DNA of 64,000 nucleotides from Desulfamplus sp. (lineage in GTDB: Bacteria; Desulfobacterota; Desulfobacteria; Desulfobacterales; Desulfobacteraceae), in NCBI GenBank assembly GCA_015232455.1, contig JADFZQ010000003.1:231279-295278 (forward strand). Direction: 5' to 3'. The position numbers were made by a program, and so were the translations under genes. The notes under the pieces are model-generated. The model worked only from the letters and a program-made list of their open reading frames with translations, ran no database searches and had not been told where the DNA came from. Of the stretch, positions 27,703 through 36,287 are shown piece after piece (position 1 is the stretch's first letter; each line of letters opens with the position of its first letter).

Positions 27703-27847
27703 TCTTTTTCTCTCTAAAAAAATAAATAGATCATCATCAATCAAAGATTTGGCAACGCTTTAAAATCATCAAACCTTTGAGTAGAAAATAGCTTTAATTT
27801 TTATACTAAGAAGTTAAGTTTATGTAACATTTTTATATTATCACATA

Positions 27848-27876
27848 TTGACAAACCTATGTTCATGGCATAATCT
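27848..27876 (+). promoter_or_regulatory. sigma-70 promoter of metK
   Basis: TTGACA (27848-27853) and TAATCT (27871-27876) are separated by exactly 17 bases and lie 89 bases before the metK start. The leader that follows shows no recognisable SAM riboswitch. The metK ribosome site AAGGAGC lies at 27949-27955. Confidence 0.7.
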
Positions 27877-27964
27877 TAACACCTACATTAAATAAGATAA
27901 TATTAACACTCTAAAAAACAATAATAAACTGATAACCTAATAAATTTTAAGGAGCATCTTAATA

Positions 27965-29143
27965 ATGACGACTAAAAACATAAAAAGATCGTTTTTTACA
28001 TCTGAATCTGTAACTGAAGGACACCCTGATAAAGTTGCAGATGCAATTTCAGACAGCATACTTGATGCCATTATGGCTGAAGATAAAAAATGTCGTGTTG
28101 CTTGTGAGACTCTTGTAACTACTGGACTTGCAATGATTGCTGGTGAAATTTCTACAAGTTGTTATGTAGATATGCCAGCAATTGTAAGAGAGACAATAAG
28201 AGATATAGGATACCACTCCTCTGACATGGGATTTGATTGGAGAACCTGCTCTGTTATTACAAGCATTGATCATCAATCTCCTGACATTGCACAGGGTGTT
28301 GATGAGGGGCAAGGGCTATTTAAAGAGCAAGGTGCAGGAGATCAAGGCTTAATGTTTGGTTTTGCAACTAATGAAACCCCAGAGCTTATGCCGATGCCAA
28401 TAAGCTACGCTCATAAACTGACAAAACGTCTTGCACAGGTTAGAAAAAATGGTGCTCTTGACTTCTTACGTCCTGACGGCAAATCTCAGGTAACCATTGA
28501 ATATGTTGATGGCAAGCCATTAAGAGTAGATACAGTGGTTGTTTCAGCCCAACATAAGCCAGATATAAGCCACTATGACTTAAGCGAAGCAATTATAAAA
28601 GAGGTAATAAAGAAAGTTATTCCAGCAGAAATGATGGACGGAGACACAAAATTTTTCATAAATCCAACTGGTAAATTTGTAATTGGTGGTCCAATGGGTG
28701 ATTGCGGATTGACAGGCAGAAAGATTATTGTTGATACCTATGGCGGACAAGGAAGTCATGGTGGAGGCTGTTTTTCTGGTAAGGACCCCTCTAAAGTTGA
28801 CAGAAGTGCCTCATATATGGGCAGATATATTGCAAAAAATATGGTTGCATCTGGTGTTGCAAATAAATGTGAAATTCAGGTTGCTTATGCAATTGGCGTT
28901 GCTGAACCTGTATCTTTGCTTGTTGATTTTATGGGAACAGGCAAAATTTCAGAAGAAAAAGCAATTGAGATTATAAAAGAGGTTTTTGATTTAAGACCCG
29001 CTGGAATTATTAAAACTTTAAATTTATTACGCCCAATTTATAGAAAAACATCAGCATACGGTCATTTTGGAAGGCAAGACCCAGATTTTACATGGGAACA
29101 TACAGATAAGGCAGAAGAGATAAGAGTTAAAGCAGGACTTTAG
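27965..29143 (+). CDS. metK: S-adenosylmethionine synthetase
   Basis: This 392-residue enzyme makes S-adenosylmethionine from ATP and methionine. The N-terminal [21 protein letters not shown] motif, the GDQGLMFG motif and the P-loop-like [23 protein letters not shown] segment (here with [12 protein letters not shown]) are intact. Length is normal for bacterial MetK. A consensus promoter lies upstream and a perfect 28-base palindrome downstream. With ahcY immediately after and adenosine kinase divergent, it forms the core of the activated methyl cycle. Confidence 0.98.
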   Translation: MTTKNIKRSFFTSESVTEGHPDKVADAISDSILDAIMAEDKKCRVACETLVTTGLAMIAGEISTSCYVDMPAIVRETIRDIGYHSSDMGFDWRTCSVITSIDHQSPDIAQGVDEGQGLFKEQGAGDQGLMFGFATNETPELMPMPISYAHKLTKRLAQVRKNGALDFLRPDGKSQVTIEYVDGKPLRVDTVVVSAQHKPDISHYDLSEAIIKEVIKKVIPAEMMDGDTKFFINPTGKFVIGGPMGDCGLTGRKIIVDTYGGQGSHGGGCFSGKDPSKVDRSASYMGRYIAKNMVASGVANKCEIQVAYAIGVAEPVSLLVDFMGTGKISEEKAIEIIKEVFDLRPAGIIKTLNLLRPIYRKTSAYGHFGRQDPDFTWEHTDKAEEIRVKAGL

Positions 29144-29168
29144 GATTTTTATTTCACTTATCGCCAAC

Positions 29169-29196
29169 GTAGGGAACAACGATCGTTGTTCCCTAC
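29169..29196. repeat. 28-base perfect palindrome between metK and ahcY
   Basis: GTAGGGAACAACGA is followed directly by its reverse complement, with no loop. It has the same length and the same GTAG...CTAC ends as palindromes at 8611-8638 and 15885-15912. AGTATAATTT follows at 29222-29231, as it does after the copy at 8611-8638. It may act as a terminator after metK or be a mobile repeat. Confidence 0.7.
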
Positions 29197-29262
29197 AAAA
29201 CCATCATTATATTCCATGTTGAGTATAATTTAATAATAGTTAGAATATTCAAGGATTTTACA

Positions 29263-30708
29263 ATGTCTCAAATAAATACAACATCATCTTTTATGCCGCT
29301 TGACCTTACTTTGAAATACAAAGTTAAAGATATTGCCCTTGCATTAGATGGGCATAAAGATATGCAGCTTTCAGAAAAAGAGATGCCGGGTCTTATGGCT
29401 CTGCGTAAAAAATATGGATCATCTAAACCTTTAAAAGGTTTAAAAATCATGGGCAGCCTTCACATGACTATCCAGACAGCCATGCTGATAGATACCCTTT
29501 ATGAGCTTGGAGCTGATTTAAGGTGGGCAACCTGCAATATATTTTCAACTCAAGACCATGCAGCAGCAGCAATAGCAGACAAAGGAAGTGCCAAAGTGTT
29601 TGCATGGAAAGGTGAAACTTTAGAGGAGTTCTGGTGGTGCACAGAGCAGGCTTTAACTTGGGAAGACGGCTCTGGACCTGATCTTATTGTTGACGATGGA
29701 GGAGATGCAACTCTATTTGTTCATCAAGGTGTTAAAGTTGAGAATGATCCATCTTTGCTTGAACTTCAAACCCACAGTGCAGATGAAAAATTTTTAATGG
29801 AACGCCTCAAACATTCATACTTAGAAGACCCAAAAAAATGGACAAAAATTGCAGCTAACATAAAAGGTGTGTCAGAAGAGACTACCACTGGAGTTCATAG
29901 ACTCTACCATTTAGCATCAAAAGGAGAACTTCTCTTTCCAGCAATAAATGTAAATGACTCTGTAACCAAATCTAAATTTGACAACCTTTACGGCTGCCGT
30001 GAATCTTTAGCAGATGGCATTAAACGGGCAACTGATATTATGCTTGCTGGCAAAGTTGTTGTGGTTGCTGGATATGGCGATGTTGGAAAAGGGTGTGCAT
30101 CTTCAATGAAAGGCTATGGTGCAAGAGTTATAATAACAGAGATTGATCCTATTTGTGCTTTACAAGCAGCAATGGAAGGGTATCAGGTTCTTACTATGGA
30201 AGAGGCTGCACCTATCGGAGATATTTTTGTAACCGCAACAGGTAATTATTTGGTAATACGTGGTGAGCATATCAAATTTATGAAAGATGAGGCAATAATT
30301 TGCAATATTGGTCATTTTGATAATGAGATTGAGATGCGTTTTCTTGAAAATAACCCTTTGCATAAAAAGATAAACATTAAGCCTCAAGTTGATAAATGGA
30401 TACTTGAATCTGGCAAATCTGTAATTGTGCTTGCTGAAGGAAGGCTTGTAAATCTTGGCTGTGCAACTGGGCACCCAAGTTTTGTTATGAGTTCAAGTTT
30501 TACCAACCAGACACTTGCTCAAATTAAACTTGCAACTGAAAAACTTGAGAAAAAGGTTTATACACTTCCAAAAGAGCTTGATGAGGAAGTTGCAAGGCTT
30601 CACTTAGAGATGCTTGGAGTAAAACTTACAAAACTTACTCAAGAACAGGCTGATTATATTGGTGTTCCAATAAACGGTCCATTCAAACCCGACTATTATA
30701 GGTATTAA
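29263..30708 (+). CDS. ahcY: S-adenosylhomocysteine hydrolase
   Basis: This 481-residue enzyme splits S-adenosylhomocysteine into adenosine and homocysteine, using bound NAD. The NAD-binding [13 protein letters not shown] motif, the [10 protein letters not shown] segment and the C-terminal FKPDYYRY tail are all present. It carries the roughly 40-residue insert ([18 protein letters not shown]) seen in the long bacterial form. The gene follows metK by 119 bases. No SAH riboswitch is recognisable in the gap, which is filled mainly by a palindromic repeat. Confidence 0.98.
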   Translation: MSQINTTSSFMPLDLTLKYKVKDIALALDGHKDMQLSEKEMPGLMALRKKYGSSKPLKGLKIMGSLHMTIQTAMLIDTLYELGADLRWATCNIFSTQDHAAAAIADKGSAKVFAWKGETLEEFWWCTEQALTWEDGSGPDLIVDDGGDATLFVHQGVKVENDPSLLELQTHSADEKFLMERLKHSYLEDPKKWTKIAANIKGVSEETTTGVHRLYHLASKGELLFPAINVNDSVTKSKFDNLYGCRESLADGIKRATDIMLAGKVVVVAGYGDVGKGCASSMKGYGARVIITEIDPICALQAAMEGYQVLTMEEAAPIGDIFVTATGNYLVIRGEHIKFMKDEAIICNIGHFDNEIEMRFLENNPLHKKINIKPQVDKWILESGKSVIVLAEGRLVNLGCATGHPSFVMSSSFTNQTLAQIKLATEKLEKKVYTLPKELDEEVARLHLEMLGVKLTKLTQEQADYIGVPINGPFKPDYYRY

Positions 30709-30752
30709 GTTAATTCAAATATCAAATAACATTTTACCAAAAGATTAAATTT

Positions 30753-31520
30753 ATGAATGAAAAAGAGCTTATCTTTATACTTGAAAACGTAGCCAAAGGT
30801 TCACTCTCTGTAGAAAATGCCCAAACTCAGCTAAAAAAGATGGCATTTGAAGATATTGATGGTTACGCAACCGTCGATCATCACAGAGCTATTAGGAAGG
30901 GTTTTCCAGAGGTTATATTTGGTCAAGGCAAAACCTCAGACCAAATAGTTGGAATAATGACTGCAATGTCAAATATAAGCGATGAAGTTGTATTGGTTAC
31001 TCGTATAACCTACGAAAAAGCTCTTGAGGTTATAAAAGTTTTTCCTGACGCTATATTTCACGAAGATGCTAAAATGTTAATTTTAAGCCGTAAAGAGCCT
31101 GAGATAAGATCAAATGGCAACATTCTTGTTATCTCTGCTGGAACATCTGACATTCCAATTGCAAAAGAGGCATATCTTACGGCAAAGTCAATGGGCAACC
31201 ATGTAAATACAATTTTTGATGTTGGTGTTGCAGGAATTCATAGACTGTTTGCACATAGAAGAGAAATTGAGAATGCCTCTGTTATTATTGTTGTAGCTGG
31301 AATGGAAGGAGCTCTACCAAGTGTAGTTGCTGGAATGGTAAAAGCTCCTGTAATCGCTGTGCCAACAAGTATTGGTTATGGTGCTGGTTTTGGCGGAATC
31401 GCGGCTCTTCTCGGTATGCTTAACTCGTGTAGTTCAAATGTTGCTGTAGTAAATATTGATAATGGATTTGGGGCTGGTTACATGGCATCAAGTATAAATC
31501 AAATAAGAAATCACGCCTAA
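30753..31520 (+). CDS. larB: LarB, nickel-pincer nucleotide cofactor biosynthesis protein
   Basis: This 255-residue protein matches LarB: an N-terminal helical part with DHHRAIRKGFPEVIFGQGKT and a C-terminal PurE-like (AIR carboxylase) domain with SAGTSDIPIAKEA, VVAGMEGALPSVVAGM and PVIAVPTSIGYGAGFGG. LarB carboxylates nicotinic acid adenine dinucleotide, the first step to the nickel-pincer cofactor of lactate racemase and relatives. The partner genes larC and larE are not in the window, so they must be elsewhere if the pathway is complete. It lies 44 bases after ahcY in the same direction. Confidence 0.93.
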   Translation: MNEKELIFILENVAKGSLSVENAQTQLKKMAFEDIDGYATVDHHRAIRKGFPEVIFGQGKTSDQIVGIMTAMSNISDEVVLVTRITYEKALEVIKVFPDAIFHEDAKMLILSRKEPEIRSNGNILVISAGTSDIPIAKEAYLTAKSMGNHVNTIFDVGVAGIHRLFAHRREIENASVIIVVAGMEGALPSVVAGMVKAPVIAVPTSIGYGAGFGGIAALLGMLNSCSSNVAVVNIDNGFGAGYMASSINQIRNHA

Positions 31521-31574
31521 TTCTTCATCACTTAAATAAAACTTCTTAATCTACTTCCAAACCTTTACTTGAAA

Positions 31575-31632
31575 TCCTGCAAAACTGGGATTTATCCAAT
31601 AAATTCAATGGTTAAATCCCAGTTTTGCAGGA
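31575..31632. repeat. 20-base inverted repeat, TCCTGCA family, copy 2
   Basis: TCCTGCAAAACTGGGATTTA (31575-31594) pairs perfectly with 31613-31632 across an 18-base loop. The loop matches that of the copy at 26039-26094. It lies between larB and mobA. It could fold as a terminator in RNA, but there is no T-tract after it, so a repeat element is more likely. Confidence 0.8.
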
Positions 31633-31665
31633 ACTCTACTATCAAAATATTTGGGGCTTGTTGAT

Positions 31666-32265
31666 ATGGATAACTTCAGTGCTGTAATTGTGGCAGGTGG
31701 TTTAAATACCCGTATGGGCGGAAATAACAAAGCATTTTTAACTTTAGGCGGGAAAACAATCATTTCTCGCCTAATTTCTATTTTAGAAATGTATTTTGAC
31801 GAGATTCTCCTTGTAACAAAAAATCCAGAAGACTATAGCAACTACACCAAACAAGTGAAGATCATAACCGATATATATGAAGCTCGATCTTCTCTTACTG
31901 GAATTCATGCTGGTATTTACCATGCAAAAAATTTTTTTTCGTTTGTAGTACCGTGTGATGCACCTTTTATCCAACCTCCGCTAATAAAGTTACTTCTTGA
32001 TTCAATCACCCCAGAGTCAGATGTAGTTATCCCCCATCATGATGGATATTACGAACCTCTTTGTGCTGTATATTCAAAGCGTTGTATTGAACAAATAGAG
32101 TATCTTATAAGTTTAGGAAACTATAAAATCTATAACCTTTTTAAAGTTATTAATCTGAAAACAGTTGAAAAAGATAAATTAACAGAGTCAGACCCAGAAC
32201 TTATCTCTTTTTTTAATGTAAACACTCCCGATTCCCTTGAAGCAGCGTCTCGTCTTATCAATTAA
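31666..32265 (+). CDS. mobA: MobA-like molybdenum cofactor guanylyltransferase
   Basis: This 199-residue nucleotidyltransferase starts at the ATG of MDNFSAVIVAGG; a TTG at 31651 is a less likely start. The signature AGGLNTRMGGNNKAFLTLGG matches the GTP-binding loop of MobA, and VPCDAPFIQPPLI matches its metal-binding segment. MobA attaches GMP to molybdopterin to make the bis-MGD cofactor used by formate dehydrogenases and similar enzymes. Related NTP transferases (MocA type) share the loop, so the exact substrate is not certain. It stands alone, with repeats on its upstream side. Confidence 0.82.
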   Translation: MDNFSAVIVAGGLNTRMGGNNKAFLTLGGKTIISRLISILEMYFDEILLVTKNPEDYSNYTKQVKIITDIYEARSSLTGIHAGIYHAKNFFSFVVPCDAPFIQPPLIKLLLDSITPESDVVIPHHDGYYEPLCAVYSKRCIEQIEYLISLGNYKIYNLFKVINLKTVEKDKLTESDPELISFFNVNTPDSLEAASRLIN

Positions 32266-32509
32266 GTAATCTATCCTCAAAGCCAACAAACTTAGAAAAA
32301 CAACATATTCATCTAACTCATAAAATAAAATGAACATTGTTCTGTGAATGTTCTCTAAAAATGGGCTTGCATCATATAGATTGAGAGATTATAAACAGAA
32401 TCAATAAATAATATGATTAAAGTTAGAGTTAATTTTTTACCTTTAAACTAACTTGGCAAATTACCGCTATTTTATAAAACAATGAGTAACACAACGGAGG
32501 TATTTTAAA
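32266..32509. other. gap upstream of ilvE with a probable promoter
   Basis: No gene is visible. A GAACATT with an AATGTTC inverted repeat lies near 32332-32353, just before the -35 box, and could be an operator. The promoter is listed separately. Confidence 0.4.
32367..32395 (+). promoter_or_regulatory. probable sigma-70 promoter of ilvE
   Basis: TTGCAT (32367-32372) and TATAAA (32390-32395) are spaced by 17 bases. The leader to the GTG start at 32510 is about 108 bases. It was found by eye. Confidence 0.5.
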
Positions 32510-33574
32510 GTGGAAATAACAATTACAGAAAAAGAGCAAAAAGGCAAAAGACCAGCAGATTCGTCTTTAGGTTTTGGAACAGTATTTACTGATCACATGT
32601 TCAATATGGATTACAGCCCTGAAACAGGGTGGTTTAACCCACGTATTGAGCCGTTTCACAATCTTGAACTCTCTCCAGCAACCATGATGTTTCACTATGG
32701 GCAGGCTATTTTTGAGGGGCTTAAAGCATACAAAACTTCTGATGGCTCTATTCAGCTTTTCAGACCACAAGAAAATTTCAAAAGGTTTAATAAATCTGCA
32801 AGAGGTATGTGCATACCAGAACTTGATGAAAATTTTGCATTGGAATCTCTTAAAACTCTTCTTAAAATTGAAAAAGATTGGATACCAGAGACACCTGGAA
32901 CATCTCTTTACATTCGTCCAACCATCATTGCAACTGACCCGTTCCTTGGGGTGCGTGCATCTCACACTTACAGATATTTTGTCATTTTATCACCTGTTGG
33001 TGCATACTATGCAGAGGGCTTTAATCCTATAAAAATTTGGATATCTACTGAGCATGTTAGGGCTGTAAGAGGTGGAGTTGGTGAATACAAGGCTGCTGTT
33101 AATTATGCTGCAAGCCTTTATGCGTCAGAAAAGGCAAAAAAACAGGGATATGCCCAAGTGTTGTGGCTTGATGGTGTTGAGAGAAAATATATTGAAGAAG
33201 TTGGTGCAATGAATATCTTTTTTGTAATCAACAATGAACTGACAACACCAGAGTTAAATGGAAGTATATTGCCAGGAGTTACAAGAAATTCTGTTCTTCA
33301 TCTTGGAAAAAAATGGGGCATGAAAGTTTCTGAACGTAAAATCAGCGTTGATGAAATTATAGACGCACACACAAACGGCACATTACAAGAGGTTTTCGGA
33401 GCTGGAACAGCAGCGGTTATTTCACCTGTTGGAGAAATCCGCTATGGTGATAAGATTATGAATATAGGAAATGGAAAGCCAGGAGATATTGCTGTAAAAT
33501 TTAACAACGCAATCACAGATATTCAATATGGCAGAGCAGAAGATACTGAAAATTGGATCGAAAAAGTCCTATAA
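32510..33574 (+). CDS. ilvE: branched-chain amino acid aminotransferase
   Basis: This 354-residue class IV aminotransferase moves the amino group between branched-chain amino acids and 2-oxoglutarate with PLP. The PLP lysine lies in VGEYKAAVNYAAS, and the ATGTAAVISPVGEI-type segment (here GAGTAAVISPVGEI) and RYFVILSPVGAYY are family signatures. The start is GTG at 32510, nine bases after a GGAGG site. It is of the long (IlvE-II) type with normal length. It fits with the 2-oxoacid:ferredoxin oxidoreductase at 40.2-42.9 kb, which would use its products. Confidence 0.96.
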   Translation: MEITITEKEQKGKRPADSSLGFGTVFTDHMFNMDYSPETGWFNPRIEPFHNLELSPATMMFHYGQAIFEGLKAYKTSDGSIQLFRPQENFKRFNKSARGMCIPELDENFALESLKTLLKIEKDWIPETPGTSLYIRPTIIATDPFLGVRASHTYRYFVILSPVGAYYAEGFNPIKIWISTEHVRAVRGGVGEYKAAVNYAASLYASEKAKKQGYAQVLWLDGVERKYIEEVGAMNIFFVINNELTTPELNGSILPGVTRNSVLHLGKKWGMKVSERKISVDEIIDAHTNGTLQEVFGAGTAAVISPVGEIRYGDKIMNIGNGKPGDIAVKFNNAITDIQYGRAEDTENWIEKVL

Positions 33575-33686
33575 TTAAATTTGTTTGAGCAAAATATTTT
33601 TTTTATTAAATATGTATGACTGAGTGTTCGTTCGGAATATAATTAGTACTAATTATACTGCCAAATTAGGATATAACTTATAATTT

Positions 33687-33707
33687 AAGGGGGCTTCTTG
33701 CCCCCTT
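33687..33707 (+). terminator. GC-rich hairpin between ilvE and the XRE-cupin gene
   Basis: AAGGGGG pairs with CCCCCTT across a seven-base loop. The following ATAAATATTTT is T-rich but not a clean tract. It lies 113 bases after ilvE and only 25 bases before the next gene's start, so it could end ilvE transcripts or act in the leader of the next gene. Confidence 0.55.
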
Positions 33708-33731
33708 ATAAATATTTTGGGAAAAGATATA

Positions 33732-34280
33732 ATGGCAAAGAAAAAAGATGAGCTTGTTCCTATTGGAACTAAAATCAAACAGATAAGAGTTGAAAAAAAG
33801 ATAACTCAAGAGTTTATAGCCAATGAAACAGGTCTGACAATTGATTTTATCGAAAATATTGAATCAGGCAAAAAAAGACCTCCTGTTGGAATGCTTCTTC
33901 AAATCTCCCGTGCATTGGGTGTAGATTCTGGATTTTTGTTAAAAGAGCAGGAAGATTCAACTGAAGAGCGTGTCAAGGCATACACAAAAAGAACTGACAA
34001 TTATGCCTATACACCACTTACCCCGGGAGCAGAAAACAAACACCTAAAAGCATTCAAAATTGTAATTGAGGCTGGAAAAGCTCATCAAGGTGTTGGATTT
34101 CAGCATGAAGGTGAGGAATTTTCATATATTTTAAACGGTGAAGTTGAAATTACTGTAGGTGATCATGTTAATCGTTTAAAAGCTGGCGAATCTCTCCATT
34201 TTAACTCTGGAATTAAGCACGATCTTAAAAATGTGGGTAATACTGACGCAGAGCTTATTGTTGTGGTTTATACCCCTTGA
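33732..34280 (+). CDS. XRE-family regulator with C-terminal cupin domain
   Basis: This 182-residue protein has an N-terminal helix-turn-helix (about 12-65, GTKIKQIRVEKKITQEFIANETGLTIDFIENIE) and a C-terminal cupin barrel (about 105-182, HEGEEFSYILNGEVEITVGD, then GESLHFNSGIKHDLKN). Proteins of this type (PuuR-like) regulate nearby catabolic genes in response to small ligands. The start is taken at MAKKKDE (33732); a start at 33717 adds five residues. It stands just before two acyl-CoA dehydrogenases and a thiolase, so it may control them. The regulatory link is inference. Confidence 0.88.
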   Translation: MAKKKDELVPIGTKIKQIRVEKKITQEFIANETGLTIDFIENIESGKKRPPVGMLLQISRALGVDSGFLLKEQEDSTEERVKAYTKRTDNYAYTPLTPGAENKHLKAFKIVIEAGKAHQGVGFQHEGEEFSYILNGEVEITVGDHVNRLKAGESLHFNSGIKHDLKNVGNTDAELIVVVYTP

Positions 34281-34388
34281 TAAAAACGAAAATATAAGGG
34301 TGGCTGGTAAATATGATAGCCTACTGCCTTTAACTTGCTTTCTAAGGATAAATCTGACAATATAAAATAAAATCAGGAGGTTAGATAG

Positions 34389-35543
34389 ATGTTATTTAGT
34401 TTAACAGAAGAACAGTTGATGATTCAAAGCATGGTCAGAGAGTTCTCAAGAAAAGTGATTGCCCCAACTGCTGCTGAAAGAGATAAAACCAAGGAGTTTC
34501 CAGCAAAAAACTTTAAACAGATGGGTGAACTTGGTCTTATGGGTATGATGGTGCCGCCTGAATACGGTGGAGAAGGAGCTGATACCATCTCTTATGTTCT
34601 TGCCCTTTCTGAGATCGCCTATTCATGTGCCTCAACTTCTGTGGTTATGTCTGTTCAAAATTCTATTGTTTGCGAAAGTATCTTAAAATTTGGCACTGAA
34701 GATCAAAAGAAAAAATTTCTAACTCCACTCGCATCAGGAAAAATAATTGGAGCATTTGCCCTAACAGAACCAGAGGCTGGTTCAGACCCTGTGAGTCAAA
34801 CAACAACAGCAGTAAAAGATAAAGATGAATATATTATCAACGGCACAAAAAGATTTATAACATCTGGTAAAAATTGCAGCGTAGTTATTGTTACTGCAAA
34901 GACTGACGAGAGTGCTGGACACAGGGGAATCAGTGCATTTTTAGTTCCAAAAAATCTTAAAGGGTTTAGTGTTGGTCATATTGAGGACAAAATGGGATTA
35001 AGAGCATCTGACACCACAGACCTTATTTTTGAGAATTGCAGAGTTCCAGCAGAAAATATTTTGGGTAAAGAGGGTGATGGATTTAAAATTGCCATGTCTG
35101 GTTTAGATTGCGGACGCATTGGCATTGCTGCCCAATCACTTGGAGTTGCTGAAGCTGCTTTTGATGCTTCTGTAAAATATACCCGCCAAAGAAAGCAGTT
35201 TGGATGTGCAATTTCCAAACATCAAGGAATAAGGTGGCAAATTGCAGATATGGCAACTCAAATTGAGGCAGCACGCCAACTTATTTTATCAGCAGCAGCC
35301 ATGAAAGATAGAAAAGAGAAATTTACAACTCAAGCATCAATGGCAAAACTTTTTGCATCTGAAATGGTAAATCAAATTACTGCAAGAGCTATTCAGCTTC
35401 ACGGTGGATATGGCTTTACAAAAGATTATGATGTTGAAAGATACTACCGTGACGCAAGGGTATTTACTATCTATGAAGGAACATCAGAGATTCAGAGGAT
35501 TGTCATATCAAATAATATTCTTAAAGATAAACGAAATCCCTAA
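34389..35543 (+). CDS. acyl-CoA dehydrogenase
   Basis: This 384-residue FAD enzyme forms the 2,3-double bond in acyl-CoA. All family marks are present: GMMVPPEYGGEG, FALTEPEAGSDP (FAD loop), FITSGKN, RQFGCAISKHQGIRWQIADM, and the C-terminal YEGTSEIQR. The catalytic glutamate lies in the same C-terminal region, HGGYGFTKDYDVERYYRDARV. A strong AGGAGG site precedes the ATG. The fold and length match short- or branched-chain acyl-CoA dehydrogenases; the chain length preference cannot be told. It probably passes electrons to ETF, which is not in the window. Confidence 0.95.
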   Translation: MLFSLTEEQLMIQSMVREFSRKVIAPTAAERDKTKEFPAKNFKQMGELGLMGMMVPPEYGGEGADTISYVLALSEIAYSCASTSVVMSVQNSIVCESILKFGTEDQKKKFLTPLASGKIIGAFALTEPEAGSDPVSQTTTAVKDKDEYIINGTKRFITSGKNCSVVIVTAKTDESAGHRGISAFLVPKNLKGFSVGHIEDKMGLRASDTTDLIFENCRVPAENILGKEGDGFKIAMSGLDCGRIGIAAQSLGVAEAAFDASVKYTRQRKQFGCAISKHQGIRWQIADMATQIEAARQLILSAAAMKDRKEKFTTQASMAKLFASEMVNQITARAIQLHGGYGFTKDYDVERYYRDARVFTIYEGTSEIQRIVISNNILKDKRNP

Positions 35544-35562
35544 AATTTAAAAGGAGGGGAAA

Positions 35563-35745
35563 ATGCGACCATGTCCCATAGAAGATAGACTCCTTGATGA
35601 TGACCATTTAATTAAAGATTTAAAACCTTCCGAAGAGAAGCGGATATCGAAGATTAAAGCACTTAGAGGAAAATATAAAATACAACTTACTCCAAGTAAC
35701 GAATTTGCAAAGAGAAAGAGAGAAGAAATTTTAATGGAAAGGTAG
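35563..35745 (+). CDS. small antitoxin-like protein (VapB position)
   Basis: This 60-residue, highly charged protein has no recognised domain. It is preceded by a good AAGGAGGGG site at 35551-35559 and its stop lies next to the start of a PIN-domain toxin, the usual place of VapB antitoxins. The sequence is rich in Lys, Glu and Arg, as in antitoxin C-termini. It is 19 bases after an acyl-CoA dehydrogenase gene, so it is transcribed with it unless it has its own promoter. Confidence 0.6.
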   Translation: MRPCPIEDRLLDDDHLIKDLKPSEEKRISKIKALRGKYKIQLTPSNEFAKRKREEILMER

Positions 35746-35752
35746 TTTGTCT

Positions 35753-36154
35753 ATGCCAGTTATTCTTGATGCCTGTGCTATAATTGCTTATCTAAGAGAT
35801 GAAGATGGTGGTGATATAGTTGAATCGGCATTGATTTCAGAAGAGTGCTTTATCCACGCAATAAATATATGTGAAGTTTATAAAGATTGTCTTTCACGAG
35901 GAGAAAACAAGCATGAAGCAGATCAAATAATTGAAGATTTATATTCAATTGGTCTTGTTGTTTGTGAAGATATGGATACTGCTCTATGGAAAGAAGCAGC
36001 AAGCCTTAAAGCAACAATAAGGCGAATATCTTATGCTGATTGTTTAGCATTATCAATGACTGCCCGATTAAATGGAACTTTGTTTTCTTCTGACCACCAT
36101 GAGTTTGATATTATTGCAGATAAGGGTTTTTATTCAATTCGTTTCATCAGATGA
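35753..36154 (+). CDS. PIN-domain toxin (VapC-like)
   Basis: This 133-residue protein has the PIN-domain acidic residues: Asp in VILDACAIIAYL, Glu in INICEVYKD, Asp in ISYADCLALS and Asp in FSSDHHEFD. Such proteins are RNA-cleaving toxins of type II systems. The start is taken as ATG at 35753; a TTG at 35747 is closer to the AAAGG site and cannot be excluded. It follows its probable antitoxin and both lie between two acyl-CoA dehydrogenase genes. Confidence 0.82.
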   Translation: MPVILDACAIIAYLRDEDGGDIVESALISEECFIHAINICEVYKDCLSRGENKHEADQIIEDLYSIGLVVCEDMDTALWKEAASLKATIRRISYADCLALSMTARLNGTLFSSDHHEFDIIADKGFYSIRFIR

Positions 36155-36287
36155 TCTAAGTATCCAACCAAATTCAAGAGACTAATCATAGTAATGAAAA
36201 ATATGACTACTGGTTGGTGTGAAAATGGTATGAAAAAAATAGAATTTTTTAAGATATTTATTATTCAGTTATTGAATTAGGAGGATT

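Noticed and set aside
27877..27964. SAM riboswitch in the metK leader, or SAH riboswitch before ahcY
   Set aside because: No conserved helices or motifs of these classes are visible; the ahcY leader is filled by a palindromic repeat.
33613..33635. TetR-type operator (GTGTTCGTTCGG) upstream of the XRE-cupin gene
   Set aside because: Only one half-site is convincing; the second half does not match, so it is not listed as a site.
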